From Pteria penguin (Eukaryota > Mollusca > Bivalvia > Pterioida > Pteriidae): a stretch of 64,000 nucleotides of DNA. Location of the stretch: assembly GCA_035048485.1 (NCBI GenBank), contig CM068588.1, forward strand, positions 28,600,769-28,664,768, written 5' to 3'. Numbering within the stretch: position 1 is the stretch's first letter; every line of letters begins with the position of its first letter. The notes beneath the pieces were generated by a model, which worked only from the letters and a program-made list of their open reading frames with translations, was not told the origin of the DNA and ran no database searches. The translations under genes were made by a program, and so were the position numbers. Shown here piece after piece: positions 56,641 to 64,000 of this stretch.

Positions 56641-57790
56641 GTTATACGGTACTTCATGTGGTAGTCCAAATAAAAGCCTCATAAGGCAAAATAATACAGT
56701 TTAAAAAGTTAAAATCCTTGATCATCATCCTAAGATGAAGTGGGCAGATGTCATGTTGCCCATTGCAGTCCAGTAGTTCTCCAAGTTACATGCTGATGTC
56801 ATAGCTGATGGGAGTCTGTTCCAATCAATGACAGTACGTGGGAAGAGGGAGAACCGGTACACATCCTTTCTCGTTGTTTGGATGTGAAAGTTATGTTGTC
56901 CCCTTTGTCCTGATGTCTGTTTGGATTAGGTATTGTTCTGCTGGAATTGCCACTAGATTGTGCTGGATCTTGAATAGCCACAGAAAGCGGATCTTTACTC
57001 TTCTGATCTGTAGCGGTTCCCATCCCAGGGAGTTGACCATGTTGGTGACGCTGCCTGCTTTCCTATCCCAGTAGCTCCTTGTAGCGAATCGTGCCGCTCT
57101 ACGTTGGACTTTCTCTATCTGGTTGATCTGCCTGCTAGTATGAGGGTCCCATATGGAGGTCGCGTTCTCCAGCGTTGGACGTGCAATGGCTTCGTGGGCT
57201 CTGACCCGTGTTGAGGTTCTGCAACCTCTGAGATTTCGCTTTAGGAAGCCAAGAGTCATATTGGCTTTCGCTGTGATGACATCGATGTGTTTGTTCCACT
57301 TCAAGTTGCTGCTGATTGTGACTCCCAGGTACTTGCTCGAGTCCACTACTTCTAACTTACGGTTGTGTAGTCTGTAGTCTGCGCCGATTGTTTTCCGCTT
57401 TGATAAGACCTGTATGACAGCGCACTTCTCCGGATGGAAGGACACCTGGCACTCTTCTTCCCATTTCTTAAGTACCGTAAGGTCTTGCTGTAGACTGTTG
57501 CTGTTCTCTGTGTTCTTGATCGGGCGGTACAGTAAACAATCATCTGCGAGCAGCCTGGCATCTGACTTGGTGACTTCTGGGAGGTCATTGATGAATGTGA
57601 GGAAGAGCAGCGGACCAAGTACTGTTCCCGTGGTACTCCTGATAGGAAATCTACACTAGATGAGGCATGGCATGTAGGAAGTCCTTAATCCACAGCAGAG
57701 TGTTGTCTCGTACACCGCACTACTGCAGCTTATGTAGCAATCTCTGATATGGCACCTTGTCAAATGCTTTCGAGAAGTCTAGGCCTCCCT
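56640..57790 (-). pseudogene. Decayed non-LTR retrotransposon (LINE), 3' part of reverse transcriptase
   Basis: On the minus strand, broken frames together show reverse-transcriptase landmarks: GLDFSKAFDKVPYQ near 57785-57745, then, after stops and frame changes, LLADDCLLYR near 57555-57525 (the catalytic ADD motif), followed by a 184-residue open stretch (57445-56891) with HPEKC, KYLGVTISSNLKWNKHI and the usual C-terminal thumb-like region. Upstream domains (endonuclease, fingers) are absent, so the copy is 5'-truncated, as is typical for LINEs. An in-frame stop follows HKLQ and at least two frameshifts separate the motifs, so it is not functional. The closest clade is likely jockey-like, from motif style only. 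Confidence 0.85.
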
Positions 57791-59029
57791 GAATGACAAA
57801 AAAGACATTAACAACAATAATTTTTGCTATGGTTATTTGTTAACGCACAATGCATGTCACCTTTGATGATCTTGATGTTTGTGACTGTAAGGTCTAGGAT
57901 TGCACAATACGAATTCCCTTAAAGGAGTTATTTCCCCTAGTTATAAATATAAAAAAAACGTAAAGTGAAGAAATACTGCACGGTAAAGTTAGTTTTGTTT
58001 ATGAATATTGATAAACTACAGTATTACGGAACTTTTAACTGTGAGTTTTTCCAAAATTTTGTCTTTTGTAAAAAAAATATGAAGAAAATATAGTAATTCC
58101 TATATGGTTCAATACCAATTTTAGTTATCCCCATTAGACCGAATAACATTATTCAAAAAAATCGGTTAAAGGTCTTATTTTGTAAGATACTTCAAAATGA
58201 TATATTCATTTCAAAGATAAAAGTTGTATCTATTGAGATCTAATTAGTGCATGCTATGGATTGAATACCTTAAACTTCGTAACCGGGTTCACTGTAACCT
58301 TGGTCATAGGGGTATGACTTTGGGTCAAGGCCATAATACATCTTTGTGTTATGGGAAACAATTGTTTCAAGCATTAACGAAATCAATATACATGTATATG
58401 TAATATAGCTGCAATAAAATATTTATATTTTTATGAGAATGTAAAGATGATGGATAAATCCAAACCACAAGTCCAAAAGTCATGAAACCAGAGGACATAC
58501 AAAATCAGTGAAAATGAAAAACAAATGGAAAATAACAAAATATGTCTACCTGAAGAGCATATGTGAACCCCTGTGGGTTAAATCGTCTAAAACACGTTCA
58601 CTTAGAGGTATGACTTCTGTTCACACCCTGTGCCCTTGTTACATATGGAGAAATTGCTTGTAGGACCAAAAAGGTCGATATTGATCTATATAACAGTTTG
58701 ATTTATATAAATAAGTACTTTAAAAGACTTCTTATTCGGACTTCTTATCGCAAGTTATGTGCTTGGACTGGTGTCAAGAGTTGTAACCCTCTGTGTAAAT
58801 CCTCTGTACAGTTGCAGTCAAAACTCTCCTTTTTCTCTCACCTAACTGATACCGACAAAAATGTGGATATTTAAGGATCACAGAATATAGATTTCTTTGA
58901 AGGGGTACATAAACTGAATATCCCTGTGTGATCGTATTGGTTGTACAGCTTAATAGTATATCTTCAAGAAAACCTTTCAATAATTTAAATAGGTGGTTAT
59001 CTTTAATTCAACTTAATTTCTGAACATTT
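57791..59029. other. Intergenic, nothing certain
   Basis: AT-rich. ttggtcataggggtatgact and gggtcaaggccataatacat at 58298-58345 match the dispersed GGTCA-word repeat. No gene or RNA seen. Confidence 0.45.
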
Positions 59030-59039
59030 ATGTCACATA

Positions 59040-59795
59040 GTTTATGTGTCATTTGGTTGATGGGTGTTTATGTCTCTTCCAACAATTTTTCTGTCTATCG
59101 CCCGATACAAAGGCAGGAGATTGCCAACCACATAGCGGTGGGAGCCAGAAATCGATCCCGGACACCTGTAAGAAAGTGTCAATCCAGAAGTCGATCCCAG
59201 ACACCTGTAAGAAAGTATCAAGCCAGGGTCTATCCCGGACACCTGTAAGAAAGTGTCAAGTCAGGAGTTTATCCCGGGCACCTGTAAGAAAGTGTCAAGC
59301 CAAAGTCGATCTCGGACACCTGTAAGAAAGTGTCGTCAGGAGTCTATCCCGGACACCTGTAAGAAAGTGTCAAGCCAGGAGTCGATCTCGGACACCTGTA
59401 AGAAAGTATTAAGCCAGAGTCGATCTCGGACACCTGTAAAAAGTGTCAAGTCAGCAGTCTATCCCGGACACCTGTAAGAAAGTGTCAAGTCAGCAGTCTA
59501 TCTCGAACACCTGTAAGAAAGTGTCAAGTCAGAAGTCGATCCCAGACACCTGTAAGAACGTGTCAAGCCAGGAGTCGATGCCGGACGCCTGTAAGAAAGT
59601 GTCGTCAGAAGTTAATCCCTGGCATCTATAAGAAAGTGTCGTCAGAAGTTAATCCCAGACACCTATAAGAAAGTGTCAAGCCAAAAGTCAGTCTCGGACA
59701 CCTGTAAGAAAATTGCCACGCCAGGAATTCATCCCGGACACCTGTAAGAAAGTGTCGAGCCAGGAGTCGACCAAGACACCTTTGCCATGACTTTC
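59040..59795. repeat. SINE-derived tandem array, about 36-40-bp unit
   Basis: The left 110 bases are a family-B SINE remnant (gattgccaaccacatagcgg then gccagaaatcgatcccgg). From about 59130 the segment cgatcccggacacctgtaag plus aaagtgtcaagccaggagt repeats about 17 times with variation to 59795. The repeated cgatcccgg corresponds to the SINE's B-box region (cgaacccgg in the intact copy), so the array seems to have grown from the SINE. Confidence 0.8.
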
Positions 59796-59971
59796 TATTG
59801 ATAGGTTTCATTAGCAGAAATGTAATTGGAGACGCCTTCCGTTGTTGGTCGACCATGATTTTTTGTCTCATATTTATACTAAGTTTAAAAACTTTTTCTT
59901 AGATATTTTTAAAATTTACACTTCTTTAGAAACTTTTTTTCACATTATCTAAGAGTCATAATTTGCATCAG

Positions 59972-60062
59972 CAGTGGCGGATTTAAAGGGAGGCGGGGGC
60001 CCGGGCCTCCCTTTTGGTTTATTAGTAAAAAAAAATCCCAGATTTTGCACCAAAAATAGCCG
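59972..60062. repeat. gtggcgga-family element, left end only
   Basis: agtggcggatttaaaggg followed by a G/C-run core (about 59990-60010) as in 5031-5153. The right end is missing, and family-B SINE sequence begins soon after. Confidence 0.45.
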
Positions 60063-60124
60063 AGGAGTTTGGGTAATACCCATTTGCCCTTTCATCAGCA
60101 TTGGTTTTTGTGTATTTTCAAACT

Positions 60125-60352
60125 GGGAAATTCGTTGGCTGGTTCATTGGTATCTTACGTCACATTCATCAATTTTCCAGTTATATTGCGACATGGAAGC
60201 AGGAGGTTGGTGCTTTACGTCGCTTTCAACAATTTTTCAGTTATATCGCGACGTGGAAGCCGGAGGTAACCAACCTCCTTAACATAGTGACGCTATACGG
60301 GAATTGAACCCGGATCGCTTGCGTCACAAACAAGGCTTTTTACCACTACACA
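60125..60352 (-). mobile_element. tRNA-derived SINE, family B, with internal duplication
   Basis: The tail-side segment (ttccagttatattgcgacat then ggaagcaggaggt) is present twice, at 60150-60207 and 60216-60268, before a single B-box region (gaattgaacccggatcgc) and A-box region (taccactacac). Either two insertions or a slip duplicated the 3' half. Confidence 0.7.
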
Positions 60353-61027
60353 GATCTGTAATTCATCGTATCGCGGGGATTATCTCCCCTTTGTGGAAGC
60401 GGCCAGTATATAGTGATGGATGACGTCTGAGTAGCGTGTGAACATTACTGACCTTTGACTGGCAGACCCACTTACACGACTAATGTTCGAACCGCGAGAC
60501 ACGACAGACATCACAAACCTTCTTTACTAATCACTCCTTATGTAGACTTTGTACATCATTTCATGTCTGGTAAAATAATTCAATTTTTAAAACAAACAAT
60601 ATATAATAGTTTTTTCTTTGGTTTATTGAGTGACATATACAGCAATATACACGATGATATAAATGAGTATATAAATGTGCATTGCATGATAAAAATATAC
60701 AAATGAGGTAGTTAGTATAGTTTTATTGAGCTCACTCATAAAATTTACACATGTACAGTTAAAATGTACAATTTTCTATGTTACAAGTCGATGCACTCGC
60801 ATTCAGCAAGTATGAATTCCATGGTAAAATCTTAAAAACGTCTTGACTAGACAAAGTTTTGTTTTAAAATGCACTTTACACCGGAATCATCACACGGCAC
60901 CACGCTTGGTTTTACATACAGTTTCAGTTAGTGTGTTAAGTCCCTGTACAATATGTAGACACATAATTTACATTTTCTACAATAAATATCACAGCACAGC
61001 AATAAAAAAAGGGTTTAGGATCACCTC
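60353..61027. other. Intergenic and probable 3' UTR of the homeobox gene
   Basis: On the minus strand AATAAA at 60722-60727 lies 300 nt past the homeobox stop and may be its polyadenylation signal. Nothing else recognised. Confidence 0.4.
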
Positions 61028-61366
61028 CTAACTACAGTAATAAGGCGGGAACATTCCATAAGGGTACATCGGGAAATATGGCGGATGAATCTGCCCACGT
61101 GACTGGTAAGGTGACGTCATTGTGGGACTCTGTTGAGGCGAGTTTTGCGTGTTGGTTGTCGATGACGCTGATGTAGGAGTACTGGGGTACATGAGATTGT
61201 TTGGTGCAACATGCGCAGGTGATGGAGACGCACAAAACATACCATTCATAAATCCATACGGAGACATAGGCGTCATCATTGGCGACATAGGGGTGTAATA
61301 CGGAGCCATGTGGGTGTTTTCTTGTACGCGCCGACGCCATCGTGCCCGCTTGTTCTGGAACCACAC
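61028..61366 (-). CDS. Homeobox gene, last exon (homeodomain helix 3 and C-terminus)
   Basis: Acceptor ctttatctttgaag; phase 0. Begins with VWFQNKRARWRRRVQEN, homeodomain residues 47 onward, and continues as a Met/Pro/Tyr/Ser-rich tail (MAPYYTPMSPMMTPMSPYGF) to the stop at 61030-61028. W48, F49, Q50, N51 and R53 are the standard DNA-contacting and core residues. Confidence 0.9.
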   Translation of the reverse strand: MWFQNKRARWRRRVQENTHMAPYYTPMSPMMTPMSPYGFMNGMFCASPSPAHVAPNNLMYPSTPTSASSTTNTQNSPQQSPTMTSPYQSRGQIHPPYFPMYPYGMFPPYYCS

Positions 61367-63251
61367 CTTCAAAGATAAAGTAAATGATAAATACGGTATC
61401 AATAAAAAAAAGACAACACCAGAGTAAATGACTGACTAATTGACTGATTGATTGATTGATTGATTGACGCAACGCCGACATTATTTCGCATACACAGTGA
61501 CAGTCTGGGTTTAAAGAAAACCAGAATACCTGGAGAGAAACCACTGACCTCCAAACTTACCGCCATCAAAGATCGAATTTTGCCTTGACCGACGTTTGAG
61601 GTTAAATGACGTCCGGTCCGGCACCTTAATTCAGCCTGCCTTGATAGAGGTGAGAGATTAAGTGACGTCCGGCCCGGCACCTTCACTCAGCCGGCCTTGA
61701 TAGAGGTGAAAGGTTAAGTGGCGTTCGGTTGGGTACCTTAACTCGTTCTGCTTTGATAGAGGTGAAAGGTTAAGTGACGTCCGGCACGGCACCTTCACTC
61801 AGCAGGCCTTTATGGGGGCCCGGTACCTTATATCATTCTGACTCGATAGGGGTTAAGCTTCACATTAATGTTCCGAATAAAAGAAAACAAATACTGTATA
61901 AATTAACAGACAACCATACCTTAATTTTTCCCTCAGGAATTTCCAAATCATTGGAGAGTGACTCCATTTTTTCAGAATCTGGGTAAGGATTTTCGTGGAA
62001 CACTTTTTCCAGAGCTTGAACTTGACTGGGTGAATAATTTGTCCTCGCTTTCTTTCGGGCTGGTTGCTCGCTAGGACTCGTCACAGACGACGCAGGGGAA
62101 CCGTCGTTACTGCTTCCTGTTGGTGAACATGATTTGGTGCTGCCGACAGGAGAGTTCGATTTGGTACTGCTACCCGATGGTGACGTAGATTTGGCGGACT
62201 GCACCGACAGCATAGATACATCGCTGTCCTTTCCGGAATCTGTTGACTGTGAGCGTGCGTCGTTCACAACATCGATCTCATCTATAATAAAATCAACTTT
62301 TAAAATAAACTTAATGTTTTACGTAGCTTTTAGAGAATTCATATGATTATGATAATATGATATTCTTGTGATAATATGCAATCTTGAAAAATATTCAAAA
62401 CATGCTTTTAAATTACGAAACTCTTGTAACTTAAATGTATGAATAGACCACATTGTCATGTGTACTATTTAAGCATCAAGCATATTTATGAACATCTATT
62501 TATTGATTTTGTAGTCCATCTTTAAATTGACCTTTCATTTGTATTTTTACTGTTTGAATTATATATATTTGTATATCTATAAGCAGTAATGCTTTTGATT
62601 AATAAACAATACAATACACGCCAAAATTAAAAGATATAGATATATACCTTCGTCGCCGGATTTATCTGTCTCGCCATCTGAAGGGGACACCAATCGTTTG
62701 TTTTTAAATTGTCTATTTCTGTACATCGGCGGAGTTTGAAAGGCTGTCACGATCGGATTTTGTCTGCTGGGTGTCAAATAGGTCATATTCAAAGGCGATG
62801 GAACACGTGCGTTCTCCTGTGCGTGAAAATGCGTTGGGGTCAGAAACAGCTGATTGGATGACCAGTAGTGTGGCTGCGGAAACTCTTGCTGTAAAGATGA
62901 CGTTACAGAACTGTCGCTCTTTGCTTCATTTTGATTGGTTGTGTTGGATGGCACATTATCTATTGTAAGCACTTGATTCTTTTCCATCGTTTTTGTCGTT
63001 GGCCCGTGACGCGTAGATGTTTCCGGAAGTTGTGATATGACGTTATTTAGCTGTGCATAATTGTTTGGTATAATGTTTGAATACACAGCTTCATTAGTAT
63101 TGTGCCCGTTTGAGGAGGTGATGGTATGCCCCTGATAGTTATTGTTATCATATATCTGGTGCTGATGGCCCACAGATATGGCATTGCTTTTCGAACTGGG
63201 CGCCTGTATGTTGGCCGCTATTTGATTTGCTGCCAGCACTTGCTGAAGAAG
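61028..63251 (-). CDS. Paired-class (PRD-like, Q50) homeobox transcription factor, 5' end missing
   Basis: Join on the minus strand: 63251-62648, 62281-61920, 61366-61028; phases 0-1, 1-0, 0 give 434 residues. The homeodomain spans residues about 277-336, with R5, Y8, L16, F20, W48, F49, Q50, N51, K52, R53. The intron between residues 46 and 47 is the position shared by many paired-class genes. No paired domain or octapeptide is seen in the available part. The motif NPYPDSEK in the helix 1-2 loop recalls NOBOX-type homeodomains, but assignment to a named family is not safe; lophotrochozoan-specific PRD families are an alternative. A nuclear DNA-binding regulator. The N-terminal region is Asn/Gln/Ser-rich and probably disordered. 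The first exon enters in phase 0 upstream of 63251 and was not found in the remaining 750 bases. Confidence 0.85.
61581..61850. repeat. About 62-bp tandem array in the homeodomain intron
   Basis: Four units of gccttgatagaggtgaaagg, ttaagtgacgtccggcccgg, caccttcactcagccg, unusually rich in G and C for this region. It fills much of the intron that splits the homeodomain. Confidence 0.85.
61920..62281 (-). CDS. Homeobox gene, middle exon (homeodomain residues 1-46)
   Basis: Acceptor gattttattatag, donor gtatgg; phase 1 to 0. A Ser/Thr/Pro-rich stretch with three SPxGS-type repeats (STSPSGSSTKSNSPVGSTKS) precedes the homeodomain start RKKARTNYSPSQVQALEKVF and its loop HENPYPDSEKMESL. It ends IPEGKIK. 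Confidence 0.9.
62282..62647. other. Intron of the homeobox gene
   Basis: AT-rich, nothing else seen. Confidence 0.6.
62648..63251 (-). CDS. Homeobox gene, upstream exon (N-terminal region)
   Basis: Acceptor cttcatttcag, donor gtatat; phase 0 to 1. Encodes 201 residues, starting LLQQVLAANQIAANIQAP, low complexity and rich in N, Q, S, T and P, ending RLVSPSDGETDKSGDE. There is no in-frame ATG at the exon start, so an upstream exon is required. Confidence 0.8.
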
Positions 63252-64000
63252 CTGAAATGAAGATTACCATCAAAATTTAAAGATATTTTGGATTTCCCTA
63301 TCTGGTCTTGATATCAAAATAATTAATTTTTGTATAAAAAAAGGAAATGTATATCTGCATTATAAAACATATCAAACATATTAAGGTCTTCTGTCAGTCT
63401 TCTCGCTCCCTAATTTACCTGTGACGACGCGATGTAATAATCAATTTTATATAGCTCTGAACATCATGAATACCATGCAGCAGGTTACATTTAACTTGAT
63501 GAGGGGAATAACACGTTTTTAAGTTGGATATGTACCTCACTATGAAAAATATCACACGGTTAATTTGTATGACATATGTTCAGTGGTGATCATTTTATCC
63601 TATGCCTGACATTTTATACATGTTCTTCTACCTCAGTTCCAGAGCAGGTATAGCTCCATCGGTAGGCAATCGGAATACCCCGCCTTTTTCGTCACAAACT
63701 AGAAAAAGACTCAGAGGTAAGTAGTAGACATTGTAGTTACATGACACAAACATGGCAGCCCCTCGTTGTAGCGCATTGTGAGGAGCAGTTCACATTTTCA
63801 CATCCTTCATTATAAGCTTCAGATTGTGTAAATCTTCTTTTTCTAATTCGCCATTTCAGTTTGATTACAGGATTAAATTTTACTTTTTGAAACAATTTGT
63901 ATCAGATTTACATTTTGCTTCATTATATTCATTACTTTTCCCGTATATTCCTTAGCCCCGTAGACCGCATTTCGGTGCAGTGCGGTGGGGTAGAAAGGGG
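63252..64000. other. Intron or upstream region of the homeobox gene
   Basis: No exon with a matching phase and splice sites was found. A tatagctccatcggtaggca word at about 63647 resembles a tRNA A box but has no B box after it. Confidence 0.4.

Noticed and set aside
56891..57445. An intact reverse-transcriptase gene
   Set aside because: Only the 3' third is open; the catalytic ADD motif is in another frame and an in-frame stop follows the DFSKAFDKVP motif.
61032..61544. 170-residue minus-strand open frame
   Set aside because: Runs through the homeobox acceptor in a different frame from the homeodomain; shadow.

Overview
The window is nuclear DNA of an animal, most probably a bivalve or related mollusc. 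It is AT-rich, has long introns with GT..AG borders, and carries many tandem arrays, tRNA-derived SINEs, fold-back elements and one decayed LINE. There is no operon, bacterial gene or CRISPR array. The bivalve assignment is inference from repeat style and should be tested by a genome search.

Four protein-coding loci can be supported. (1) Minus strand, about 4280 down to 1748: the 5' part of a small, very basic protein starting MSSKIPRK, family not recognised. (2) Minus strand, 15210-12962: a complete two-exon gene for a 191-residue protein with an N-terminal Met-Gly-Cys acylation signal and a charged helical C-terminal half, possibly related to stathmin-domain protein 1. (3) Plus strand, 19261-51898: a 21-exon gene whose exon phases all agree, coding for about 1449 residues; it resembles the cilia/flagella protein CFAP92 (KIAA1257, DUF4550 family). 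(4) Minus strand, 63251-61028: the last three exons of a paired-class homeobox gene whose homeodomain is split by an intron between residues 46 and 47.

The left third (1-19.2 kb) holds loci 1 and 2 among repeats: a 1.4 kb array around 6.1-7.5 kb, a 2.3 kb array of 53-57 bp units at 9.1-11.3 kb, and SINEs on either side. The middle (19.2-52 kb) is the CFAP92-like gene. Its introns carry tandem arrays of 27, 62/65, about 42, 65 and 29 bp units, several ending within tens of bases of an exon. In one case the array has triplicated the 3' splice site. The right third (52-61 kb) holds two blocks of one 48-bp satellite, a dead LINE reverse transcriptase, and a satellite apparently grown out of the B-box region of a tRNA-derived SINE. 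The homeobox gene follows.

The four genes share no obvious pathway. Nothing seen amounts to a new enzymatic or defence system; the most unusual signals are the array/exon juxtapositions in locus 3, the SINE-derived satellite, and several long perfect inverted repeats.
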